The translations under genes were made by a program, and so were the position numbers. Below, piece by piece: positions 27,539 to 35,436 of a stretch of DNA of 64,000 bases. This stretch comes from Bradyrhizobium sp. Arg816 (lineage in GTDB: Bacteria > Pseudomonadota > Alphaproteobacteria > Rhizobiales > Xanthobacteraceae). Where the stretch lies: the NCBI RefSeq assembly GCF_029989365.1, contig NZ_JAPRAQ010000004.1, positions 310,001 to 374,000 on the forward strand. The letters are read 5' to 3'. Numbering within the stretch: the stretch's first letter is position 1; each line of letters starts with the position of its first letter. The notes below the pieces were generated by a model that was not told the origin of the DNA, did not search any database, and was given only the letters and a program-made list of their open reading frames with translations.

Positions 27539-28852
27539 ATGAGCGATGTTCCGTCGATTTGGCTGGAGTTTGACGAGAATGGTGCAATTGACGCGGGCGT
27601 CGTAGCGCAGCTCACGGCATTGCTCAGCAAGCCAGGAATCGAGGACCTGGTGGTGATGTCCCATGGCTGGAAGAACGACAGGAACGATGCGGCGAAGCTG
27701 TACGGGACGCTCTGGGCCAACGCCGTCGGCAATATGCCGGCTGGCCGCGCGGACAAGATCGTCGTCGCCGGCGTGCTGTGGCCTGCCAAGGCGTTTCAAA
27801 CCGACTTCGATGCCGCCGCGATCACGGATGTGGGCACGCAAGGCACGCTTTCCGCTTCCGGAGGTGCTTCGGTCTCAGACCTGCCTCAGCAGGAGTTCGA
27901 CGCGGTATTGGCGGACTTCGCCAGTTTCCTGGGCCCGTCCGCGGCGCAGACCATCGCCGCGGCGCGCACCGCTGCCCAGCACTTGAATCCCGACGCCTCG
28001 CACGATCTCGCCAAGCATGCCGCAGCAGCGGTGCAGGTGGATGCACACTCGCCCGACAAGGAACTCCGGGTTGACGCAACCCGGGTTGCGCGCGCCGCCG
28101 CAGATCGCACCGAAGCACAGTTTTTGCTCGGCAGCCTTACCACGCCTCCCGTGCTGAAGCTCGCTCCGAAGGTCGGCGGTGCCATGGGTCTCAGCAGTGC
28201 CGTGCATGGCTTGTTCACCGGCGCGCGCGCCGCTGTCGGCCGCTTCCTCAACCAGCTCACCTATTATGAGATGAAAAAGCGTGCTGGCGTCGTCGGCGTC
28301 AGCCTCACCGATAATGTTCTTCGAAAGCTCACGCCTTCGCATGCGGTTCGGCTGCATCTGGTCGGCCACAGCTTTGGCGGACGTTTGGTCACGGCGGCGG
28401 CCAATCGCTGGGATGCGGTTCCGAATCTGGAGCTATTTTCGCTCACGATCCTGCAGGGGGCCTATTCCCACAATGCCCTGTCCCATCAGGTCGCCGGAGC
28501 ATTTCCGAAAGTGGTCGGCAAGCCCACAGGTCCCATCGTGTTCACGCACACCCACAACGACCTTGCGTGTACGCTTGCCTATGCGATCGCTTCGCGCTTT
28601 TCCCGTGACACCACGCAAGGCGTCGGCGATGCCAGCGACGAGTTCGGCGCGATGGGGGCAAACGGGCCGCAGAAACTCGAGCCGGGCGTGAGCGAGCCCG
28701 ATAACGCCACCCAGCAGTTCGCGCCCAAGCGAGGCAAGATCAACACGTTCCTGGCCGACCAATACATCATGAAGACCGCTCAATCGGACGCCCACAACAA
28801 CGTCACCAATCCGATCGTCGGGAAACTCCTGGCCAGTGTAATCCAGGCATGA
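27539..28852 (+). CDS. Alpha/beta-hydrolase fold protein, second gene of the island
   Basis: A 437-residue soluble serine hydrolase. The nucleophile elbow is GHSFGG with Ser278; the oxyanion segment is MSHGW at 40-44. A large insertion of about 180 residues lies between them and is partly helical. A likely catalytic His is in FTHTHND near 336-341. GGGAGGACGCC directly precedes ATG 27539, 11 bases after the protease stop, so the two genes form an operon. The downstream fusion gene starts 61 bases later. A lipase, esterase or depolymerase role is possible; the substrate is unknown. No export signal is present. Confidence 0.85.
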   Translation: MSDVPSIWLEFDENGAIDAGVVAQLTALLSKPGIEDLVVMSHGWKNDRNDAAKLYGTLWANAVGNMPAGRADKIVVAGVLWPAKAFQTDFDAAAITDVGTQGTLSASGGASVSDLPQQEFDAVLADFASFLGPSAAQTIAAARTAAQHLNPDASHDLAKHAAAAVQVDAHSPDKELRVDATRVARAAADRTEAQFLLGSLTTPPVLKLAPKVGGAMGLSSAVHGLFTGARAAVGRFLNQLTYYEMKKRAGVVGVSLTDNVLRKLTPSHAVRLHLVGHSFGGRLVTAAANRWDAVPNLELFSLTILQGAYSHNALSHQVAGAFPKVVGKPTGPIVFTHTHNDLACTLAYAIASRFSRDTTQGVGDASDEFGAMGANGPQKLEPGVSEPDNATQQFAPKRGKINTFLADQYIMKTAQSDAHNNVTNPIVGKLLASVIQA

Positions 28853-28913
28853 TCTTGCCGAGAGAGAGGCCATAGCATTTTGTACATAGTCATTCGCGAA
28901 GGTCGCGTGTCAC

Positions 28914-31142
28914 ATGCCGATATCGTTGCGGGGTGTCATCTTTGATTTCGACGGGCCGATCTTCGACGGCCGCGATGCAAGCCAAAAAGCGCTTGCAAGG
29001 ACTTTCGATCGGTTTGAGGCTTCGACCGGGCGGCCCGACATTTCGGCCAATACTTTGCCGCTTTACGGTCCCAATGCGTTGATCGCGCTTGCGTACGCCG
29101 ACATTCCCGCCGCGACCGCGAACCTTGCGGACATCTGCGATTTCTATCGCGAGACGCTCAAGGCCGGTGAGCGTCAGGGAAAGGTCGTCAGCGGGATTCA
29201 ACTGCTGCTTCAGGATCTCAAGGCGCGCGACATCAAATGTGCAATACTCTCGTCGCGCGCGACGGCCGAACTCGTCGAACTGGTAACCCATCTCGGTCTG
29301 CACGGCTTCATGGACGAGATCTGGGGAAAAGATGCGCCGTTGGGCCAAAAGCCGGATCCTGCGGCGGTTCGGGCCCTGGCCGGAAAGTTGAGCGTGGCGC
29401 CGAATGAACTGGTCTACGTTGGCGATTCGGACCGCGACTTTGACGTCACCGCGGGCACGGGCGTCACATACTACCACGCCGCCTGGACAGGCGAGCCGAG
29501 CAGTCGGGCCTACACCGGCTGTCGTGCCTTGCTACGCAACGTTGCCGACCTTGAGGCTGTTCTGCGCGACACGCCTGCCTCGCAACTCGCGTCGCATCGG
29601 AATATGCCATCCACTCTGAAGGGCGCTATCCGTGTCGATCGCCTGGTATTCTACGCGGGCGCCGGGGTGTCCGTGCAATCCGGCATCGGTGGCTGGGATG
29701 ATCATTACTTTCCAATCCTGCAACAGTTGAAAATGAGCCTGTGGGCAGGTCAAACGACATACAGCCTGCCGCAGCTGCTTCAACTGGTCGCCGCCGAATC
29801 GGCGCGGGCGCAAGATGTCTATGACCGCTTCAAGCAGAGCTTTATGCAGCGCAAGCAAAAACGGCCGAACGCCTATCATTATGCGATGATGCGGTCGGGT
29901 GCGTCCCGGATCTGGACCACCAACTACGATCAATTGTTCGAAGCCGCGCTGGCAAGCGGCAACTTCCCGCACTCCGTCGTGAGGGACGACGGCACCCTGA
30001 TGGAGAACTTTGCCAACAGCCATCTGATCGTCAAGATGAACGGAGACTTCGAGCACGCCAAATACGCGATTGATCTCGAATGGGATCTCGTTTTTCTGGA
30101 GGAGCAGTTCGATCTGGCTGAACGCCACCGGCGCGAGATATGGCGCCTGTTCGAGGACGACTATCGCAGCAGCGCCATCGTGTTCGTCGGCACCTCGTTC
30201 ACCGATCCGGCCTTGCGCCGCCTACTGTCCAGCGCCGCCAAGGCGGTCCCACGCACCCGTTTCTGGCACCACCTTCTGGTGAAGGCCGCCGAGCATCCTG
30301 CTGATCGGATCGTCGAGGCCATGTATGTCGAGAACATGAAGCGCATGCGCATCGAGACGCACCTGTTCAAGGAGTATTCCGACATCGAGCGCTGGGTGCG
30401 GCAGATTGCCGTGATCGCAATCAGGCCGATTGTGGGGTTCAGCGGCACCGCCAAGCAGGAGAAGGGTGTGCTGGTGCCGGATGGTGTGCTCGATGGCGGA
30501 ACAATCAAGACGTCAGACATCGAGGCGCTATGTTTACGGATGGGACGGGCTCTGGTGCAGCGCGACTTCCGGGTGACGTCCGGACATGGCCCCGGCGTGG
30601 GGGTTCCCGTGGTCGAGGCGGCCTTCGAGGGAAATGCGAACGCCGCGCGATTCTATCTGCGCAGACGCGGCAGCACCCAATTCAGTCGCACCGCCCCGGC
30701 GGTGGTGGTGTCTGACGAAGGTGCCGGCCGTGCTGACGCTGATTTCGGTCGTATGCGGGAGCGATTTATCAGCGAGCTCGACATACTCGTCGCCATGGGC
30801 GGGTCGTCACGCGACGGAGGACCATCCGGGACGGAGATCGAGATCAACATGGCGCTGGAGCGGTCGATCCCGGTCGTCATTCTCAAGCAAGCGGGTGGAA
30901 TCGCCGCGCAATGCAAAGCGAAGATGATGGCCAACCTGGGAGTGACGTATTCCGATCCAAAGGTGGCCAGCCTGGTCCGGAAAGTCAACGAGGAGCTCGA
31001 TGCGGTCGGCCCCGCGGCATTGCCGGCCCATGTCGACAATATCCTCGTCAATCAGATCGAGGATCTGATTGCGGTCTCGATCGGCAGCGAGGGACGTCGC
31101 GCCGGGGATGACGATGGCGTTGCCAACCAGCGGAGATGGTGA
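28914..31142 (+). CDS. HAD phosphatase - SIR2-like - SLOG triple-domain fusion
   Basis: A 742-residue protein with three domains. Residues 1-215 are a HAD hydrolase with all four motifs: Asp11/Asp13 in FDFDGP, Ser113 in ILSSR, Lys146 in GQKPDP and GDSDRD at 170-175. Residues 240-500 are SIR2-like: YAGAGVSVQSG at 247-257, TTNYDQLFE at 335-343, VGTSFTDP at 425-432. The position normally holding the catalytic His (K-x-HGD) reads KMNGD, with Asn376. Residues 505-680 are a SLOG/LOG Rossmann domain: TSGHGPGVG at 555-563 and GG-SRDGGPSGTEIE at 629-643. SIR2-SLOG is the layout of the Thoeris effector ThsA, where SLOG senses a cyclic ADP-ribose and SIR2 destroys NAD. The HAD addition is unusual. The stop overlaps the next start by one base. 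Confidence 0.85.
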   Translation: MPISLRGVIFDFDGPIFDGRDASQKALARTFDRFEASTGRPDISANTLPLYGPNALIALAYADIPAATANLADICDFYRETLKAGERQGKVVSGIQLLLQDLKARDIKCAILSSRATAELVELVTHLGLHGFMDEIWGKDAPLGQKPDPAAVRALAGKLSVAPNELVYVGDSDRDFDVTAGTGVTYYHAAWTGEPSSRAYTGCRALLRNVADLEAVLRDTPASQLASHRNMPSTLKGAIRVDRLVFYAGAGVSVQSGIGGWDDHYFPILQQLKMSLWAGQTTYSLPQLLQLVAAESARAQDVYDRFKQSFMQRKQKRPNAYHYAMMRSGASRIWTTNYDQLFEAALASGNFPHSVVRDDGTLMENFANSHLIVKMNGDFEHAKYAIDLEWDLVFLEEQFDLAERHRREIWRLFEDDYRSSAIVFVGTSFTDPALRRLLSSAAKAVPRTRFWHHLLVKAAEHPADRIVEAMYVENMKRMRIETHLFKEYSDIERWVRQIAVIAIRPIVGFSGTAKQEKGVLVPDGVLDGGTIKTSDIEALCLRMGRALVQRDFRVTSGHGPGVGVPVVEAAFEGNANAARFYLRRRGSTQFSRTAPAVVVSDEGAGRADADFGRMRERFISELDILVAMGGSSRDGGPSGTEIEINMALERSIPVVILKQAGGIAAQCKAKMMANLGVTYSDPKVASLVRKVNEELDAVGPAALPAHVDNILVNQIEDLIAVSIGSEGRRAGDDDGVANQRRW

Positions 31143-32002
31143 TGTCCGGGTCGGCACGGAATGATCTCGTTGGCATCATCGCCGATCTCAAGGACTCGTT
31201 TCGTGCCTATGCGATGCATCCGGCGTGCATCGATGTCGCCTTCATCGGAAACACCAGCGGTCAATATCCATCGACGCCCGGATTGATGGTGGATTTCGAC
31301 GCCTTTGTTTTCGTCGCGGAGATGAATCGCGCTGCCGGTCAGCCCCTTGCCGAGCTGCGCGAAAGATGGACCGACATCTGCAACGCGCGAGCGGTCGATT
31401 TCGAGCTGCGCATTGTCGAAGGACCCTACAAGCCGCCGGTTGCGGTTCTGCATCGGCCGGTCTTCGTGGTTCATCTCGGTGTTTTCACCGAGGCTATATA
31501 TCTCGCCGCGCCGCCGCTCAAGCGCTGGGCGTGGCGAAAATACATCTGCGAGCGCGAGCCGGGACGTTTGGCCCGAATGGCACCCCCACGGCCGACGCTT
31601 GCGGAGTTCGTCACTGGCCCCAAGGGGCTGCGCAAGCGATGCGCGGCGATTGAGGCCGGTTCCGTGGAGATGACGGAATGGCTGCTGCCCGACTTGCAAA
31701 CCAGATCCTTCCTCATCACCCAGGATGAAGCCAACTTCGTCGAATGTTGCTTCGCCTATGCAGCCAATACGGCGCGAAATCACGCCCGGACGCTGGGCTT
31801 GGGTGAAGCCGACCAGCTTGCAAATACCGAGTTCTTCTCCTGGTACGACGAAACGGTCTTTCGTTCTCCCGAGCTTGTCGATCTGATGAACGACAAGGCC
31901 GCCTGCAGAGATCGAGGCTTCGTCGTGGAGATCGCGCATACGCGTAGCCTCGCCCTTCGCTACATGAGGACGTTGGAGCAGCATCTGACCCCATGTGGTT
32001 AG
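31142..32002 (+). CDS. Nucleotidyltransferase-like protein, last gene of the island
   Basis: A 286-residue soluble protein. ATG 31142 shares a base with the TGA of the fusion gene (TGATG) and has GGAG six bases upstream, so the two are translationally coupled. The segment IDVAFIGNTSG followed by MVDFDAFVFV resembles a minimal nucleotidyltransferase core (G-x-S strand, then the D-x-D metal pair Asp51/Asp53), with a possible third acid in VDFELRIV at 85-92. The remainder, with KRWAWRKYICERE, is helical and basic and unlike anything I recognise. It could synthesise or transfer a nucleotide signal for the SLOG partner, or act as an antitoxin-type modifier. The fold call is tentative. Confidence 0.7.
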   Translation: MSGSARNDLVGIIADLKDSFRAYAMHPACIDVAFIGNTSGQYPSTPGLMVDFDAFVFVAEMNRAAGQPLAELRERWTDICNARAVDFELRIVEGPYKPPVAVLHRPVFVVHLGVFTEAIYLAAPPLKRWAWRKYICEREPGRLARMAPPRPTLAEFVTGPKGLRKRCAAIEAGSVEMTEWLLPDLQTRSFLITQDEANFVECCFAYAANTARNHARTLGLGEADQLANTEFFSWYDETVFRSPELVDLMNDKAACRDRGFVVEIAHTRSLALRYMRTLEQHLTPCG

Positions 32003-32111
32003 GCGGCATTCTTCCGCGGGCAAAGGCGGCTCACCCGTCCATTGGCGATTGTTCTGGTTTGAATGGCCCGCGGCGGCTATGATGACCGGTCCTCGGATAG
32101 GAGAATCACAG

Positions 32112-32417
32112 ATGCTTCGAGCCGCTGGAATCGCTGCATGTCTGACGGTCGCGATGGCGATGCCGGCGCATGAGGTCGCGGCTCAGGATGCCATCGGCGG
32201 CGCGATCATCGGCGGTGTCGGCGGGGCGATTCTCGGCGGCGCGATCGGCGGCGGACGCGGCGCCGCAATCGGCGCGGTCGTCGGTGCCGGCACGGGCGCT
32301 GCGATCGCCTCCGAGGGCGAGCGCCGCCGCTCCGGCTACTACGCCTATCAGCGCGGCTGCTACATGCAGCGTCCCGACGGCTATTACGTCCGGGTCAGCC
32401 AACGCTATTGCTATTGA
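32112..32417 (+). CDS. Small exported glycine-zipper protein
   Basis: A 101-residue protein with a signal peptide ending near residue 24 (HEVAAQD). A glycine-zipper follows (GGAIIGGVGGAILGGAIGGG, then RGAAIGAVVGAGTG), as in outer-membrane-associated Rick_17kDa/YMGG-like proteins. The tail is rich in Tyr and Arg and ends QRYCY. AGGAG lies upstream of ATG 32112. It is likely lodged in the envelope. The function is unknown; the tail resembles the small protein at 16008-16271. Confidence 0.83.
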   Translation: MLRAAGIAACLTVAMAMPAHEVAAQDAIGGAIIGGVGGAILGGAIGGGRGAAIGAVVGAGTGAAIASEGERRRSGYYAYQRGCYMQRPDGYYVRVSQRYCY

Positions 32418-32521
32418 TCGATCAGCCGCTGGCGTCGCAGGATCGATGGCGGCCGGCATTCGATTGGACGCGGAGGGGTGAGTATCGGCCGGCGAGCCGC
32501 TCTCCCGAGCCGGTGGTTCGC

Positions 32522-33385
32522 ATGAGCATCCGATCTCGCATATGCCGGTGGCTGATCGCCGCGATCGTGGCCGGCGATCTCGTCGGAGCCGGGGCTGCCC
32601 GGGCGCAGCAGATTCCAGCCGACGAACCCGCGTTTACCGCTTTCGTGGCCGAGCGCATCCGCGCCGAGATTCGTGACACCCCGGTCGTGATCAAGGGACC
32701 GCTGACGCTGTCGGTCGGCCCTCTGCAAACCAACCTCGACCGCATCTACGCCTTCTGCAAGGCCAATACCGGCGGCTGCGCCAGGGAGATCGGCGCCTAT
32801 GTCAGCGGCGTCAAGGCAACGGCGAGCAGCCGGAACGATCCGCCGACCCGAGCAGCCCTTCGCGTGGTCGTGCGCTCGGCGGATTACATGCGGCAGGCGC
32901 TTCGGGAGGTCGACGCGCGCGGCCCGGCGCTGACGCGGCCCCTGGCGGAGGGGCTGGTGATCGTCCCGGTGCTGGATTCGCCGCGCGCGGTCAGGGTGTT
33001 CAACGACAGGGATCGTGCCGCGCTCGCCTTGACGCAGGACCAGGTCTTCGACGTCGCCATCGCCAATCTGCGCAGCAGCGTGAAGCCGCTCACGACGGTC
33101 GCAAAAGCGGTCCCGTCAGGACAATTCGGCACGCTGACGGGGGATTATTATCAGACCAGCCGGCTCGCGCTGGTCGACAGCTGGGCGCCGCTCGCGCAAG
33201 CCCAGGGCGGTGTCCTGATCGTCGCGGCGCCGTCGGCCGATCTCGTGCTCTATGCAAGCGAAGACAGTAGCGCCGCGCTCGACGCGCTGCGGACGCTGAC
33301 GAAGAACCTCATGGCGCGCGCGCCGAAGCCGCTGTCCGGCACGCTGCTGCGCTGGACGCCGAAGGGGTGGCAGCTCGTCCGGTGA
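32522..33385 (+). CDS. Exported DUF1444/YtpQ-like hypothetical protein
   Basis: A 287-residue protein with a signal peptide ending near residue 29 (AARAQQ). The body resembles DUF1444 (YtpQ-like) proteins: an early TLSVGPLQTNLDRIYAFC segment, a central VIVPVLDSPRAVRVFNDRD strand pair and the LTQDQVFDVAIANLRSSV helix. DUF1444 proteins in Firmicutes are cytoplasmic, whereas this one is predicted periplasmic. ATG 32522 begins MSIRSRICRW and gives a good signal peptide. The role is unknown. Confidence 0.75.
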   Translation: MSIRSRICRWLIAAIVAGDLVGAGAARAQQIPADEPAFTAFVAERIRAEIRDTPVVIKGPLTLSVGPLQTNLDRIYAFCKANTGGCAREIGAYVSGVKATASSRNDPPTRAALRVVVRSADYMRQALREVDARGPALTRPLAEGLVIVPVLDSPRAVRVFNDRDRAALALTQDQVFDVAIANLRSSVKPLTTVAKAVPSGQFGTLTGDYYQTSRLALVDSWAPLAQAQGGVLIVAAPSADLVLYASEDSSAALDALRTLTKNLMARAPKPLSGTLLRWTPKGWQLVR

Positions 33386-33411
33386 GGTGCTCTCTCGGGC
33401 GGCCGCTCTGC

Positions 33412-34200
33412 TCAACTCTTGCCGGCTTCCCCCGGCATGATCTGGAGCAGCGGCTCCGGTTGGATCGAGATCTGGCCGGCGAACGGCCGGTCGTGCGCGG
33501 CGATGAGCAGGACGGAGGTGGCGACGCCGGTGGCGAACAGGCCCATCGCGATCGCCGATCCCAGCCGGTTGTCGCAATGAACGAGGCCGATCACCAGCAG
33601 CGCGCAGGCCGCCTGAAGATACAGGCACCACCATTTGACCGGGTTCACCGCGGCGAGGCTGACGATGATCCGCTGCCGCCGCGCATCCAGCGCCTGCTCC
33701 AGCGCGGCGATGAGCTCGCGCTGGACATTCGCCTGCCCCGGGCCTTGCGGCGTCATCGCGACGACGATCTGCAGGGCTTCGGCGAGCGGCGGCGGCGTCA
33801 CCTTCAGCGAGGCCTCCTGATGCGCCATCATCGGCCATTCCACCGCGACGGCCTGCCCGACATAGTCGCGGACGAGACCGCGCAGCCTCGCATCCTGCTC
33901 CGCCGGCAGGCCGGCCGCCAGCAGCACGGCGCTGCGCAGCGCGCTGGCCTCGCGGCTCACCGCGGCGCTGGCGCGGTCGCTGTCGCCCCAGACCTGCGCC
34001 GCGATGAAGGCCACGAACAGGCCGAAGATGATGCCGAGCACCGGCAGCATGCCCGGCGAGATCGCCTTCAGCGACTTCGCGCGCTCCTCCGTCGCGACAA
34101 GCGCGATACCCGCGAAGATGGCCGCGGCCAGGAGATAGGTGAATCCGAAGATCACCAGCGCCATCACGGGCACGGGCAGATTGTGCAGCCAGTCGCTCAT
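33412..34200 (-). CDS. DUF4239 membrane protein
   Basis: A 262-residue inner-membrane protein with four hydrophobic segments, at about residues 10-30, 45-68, 180-205 and 210-230. The soluble middle contains DSDRASAAVSREASALRSAVLLA and an LPAEQDARLRGLVRDYV-like helix, which fit DUF4239. It is convergent with the YtpQ-like gene. Family members are often annotated as ion-channel-like (bestrophin-like), but a transport role has not been shown. Confidence 0.82.
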   Translation of the reverse strand: MSDWLHNLPVPVMALVIFGFTYLLAAAIFAGIALVATEERAKSLKAISPGMLPVLGIIFGLFVAFIAAQVWGDSDRASAAVSREASALRSAVLLAAGLPAEQDARLRGLVRDYVGQAVAVEWPMMAHQEASLKVTPPPLAEALQIVVAMTPQGPGQANVQRELIAALEQALDARRQRIIVSLAAVNPVKWWCLYLQAACALLVIGLVHCDNRLGSAIAMGLFATGVATSVLLIAAHDRPFAGQISIQPEPLLQIMPGEAGKS

Positions 34201-34379
34201 GCCGCTGTTGTCACTTGATTCGAAGCCTTAGATCAACCGCATCCGCGCAGGCCGGCGTGGCCGCTCTTGCCGACGACGAACCACGATACAGCCCGGAATT
34301 GTCGTCATTTGAGCTGCGCGCAACAATTGGCACGGCGCGGCTGCGGCGCGATCAAGGGAGACGGAATGAGGACCTTTGA

Positions 34380-34478
34380 GAATTTCTCGCTCCGGTCTAC
34401 GGCTGGTTTACCGAGGGCTTCGACACTCGTGACCTGAGTGGAGCAAAGGCGTTGTTGGAGGCGTTCGCGACGCCGTAA
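34380..34478 (+). pseudogene. C-terminal remnant of an adenylate-cyclase/TPR protein
   Basis: Between an in-frame TGA at 34377 and TAA at 34476-34478, the + strand encodes LAPVYGWFTEGFDTRDLSGA followed by KALLEAFATP. This is the typical last segment of the large adenylate/guanylate cyclase or LuxR-type ATPase-TPR proteins common in Bradyrhizobium. Nothing of the body of such a gene precedes it, so it is a fragment. A 7-bp stem (34488-34494 with 34512-34518) after the stop may be its old terminator. Confidence 0.72.
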
Positions 34479-34487
34479 GTGGAAATA

Positions 34488-34518
34488 GCGCCCGCTTGCT
34501 CATTTCGTAAACGGGCGC
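34488..34518 (+). terminator. Weak hairpin after the cyclase remnant
   Basis: GCGCCCG pairs with CGGGCGC across a 17-base loop, 10 bases after the remnant's stop codon. There is no T run, so it is only a possible terminator. Confidence 0.35.
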
Positions 34519-35098
34519 CGTCTTCCATTACAACGATGCTAGTTCCTTGCTTCTTTGGGTGCTGGCGGATTCTGCGGAATAATGGTGTGGGCCTTGGTCT
34601 TGGCAATATAGCCGCGCGCGCCTCGTCGAGATGCAGAAACAGCTATTTCTGATCCAGACGAACAGCGCTGAAATCCCGGAAGCGGATAGCAACGTCAGCA
34701 GTTCTGACGGAGCTAGTGATCGGGTCAGTGGCTTAGGCGACTGGCAGCACGAAGACCGCCGCCCGAGGCCAAGCTGAACGGTCTCAGAGAGCCGCTCCAA
34801 AGAGAGCCCCGACCGTACCAGCCGGGGCTCCAGGCCAGATCCGCGCGGCCGGGAGAGCAAGCCGCGCAATTTCGGAGTATGCCTGAGTCGATGCTGCCTC
34901 CTGTGATGGAAGTGCGGCGGTCCACAGGAAAGGCTGCTCAAAGCAATCCGCTCGCCACGAACCTGCAACGAGTGGCCGCCACCGCGTAACAAGTGAGGTG
35001 AACTCCAGAACGCCACTGCCGCGCCACCAAATCGCCTAACGACTCAACGACGCATGTTGCATCGGGCCGGGGCGATGCGCATGGGTGGTGTAGTGATG

Positions 35099-35326
35099 CG
35101 CAATTGGTCCAATGTTTATGTGACTGCGTCCGTGAGCGGACTGATGGTCACGATGCTTTTGCTTGGCGCGATCCTCGCTCGAAATGTCGGACTGGCGGAG
35201 AAGAAAGGCAACCGGGTCATCGCTGTGCCAGCACACAGCGAGGCCCGCACCCAGACGACTTCTGAGAACGGTGGCGGAGCCACGGTAGATTTTGGTGTCG
35301 CGGACCTTAGAGGGTCGCTGCCGTAA
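35099..35326 (+). CDS. Possible small membrane protein
   Basis: A 75-residue frame starting MRNWSNVYVTASVSGLMVTM with a single hydrophobic segment at about residues 10-28 and a hydrophilic remainder. An in-frame ATG at 35054 would add 15 residues. The ribosome site is poor (GGTGGTG), no family is recognised and the neighbourhood is decayed, so it may not be expressed. Confidence 0.3.
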   Translation, partial: RNWSNVYVTASVSGLMVTMLLLGAILARNVGLAEKKGNRVIAVPAHSEARTQTTSENGGGATVDFGVADLRGSLP

Positions 35327-35436
35327 GGAAGTGATCATCGGCCCGCCCTGCCGAGCTCGCTGAGAGACTGGCCTGTCATCTTGCCTAGCCGAGGCGATTG
35401 GTAAGGTCCGCTTTAGCCCCCAAGAGGCGACGTCGT

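Larger units (their letters stand above)
34201..35098. other. Long region without a convincing intact gene
   Basis: About 900 bases hold only the cyclase remnant at 34380-34478 and a possible hairpin at 34488-34518. Open frames in it (for instance a minus-strand one from 35016 to 34528) lack ribosome sites and have Arg/Ser/Leu-rich shadow-like composition. GC is lower and codon usage irregular compared with the flanks. It reads as decayed sequence left by deletion or insertion. Confidence 0.55.

Noticed and set aside
25857..32002. Naming the island as Thoeris
   Set aside because: The SIR2-SLOG layout fits ThsA, but there is no TIR-domain protein (ThsB) within the cluster or close by, and the SIR2 histidine is changed.
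25857..32002. Naming the island as CBASS
   Set aside because: The nucleotidyltransferase-like protein lacks a clear CD-NTase signature by eye, and no Cap2/Cap3 or standard CBASS effector is present.
34528..35016. A 162-codon minus-strand frame in the decayed region
   Set aside because: No ribosome site, no recognised domain, Ser/Arg/Leu-rich composition, and irregular third-position GC. I list the region as non-coding.
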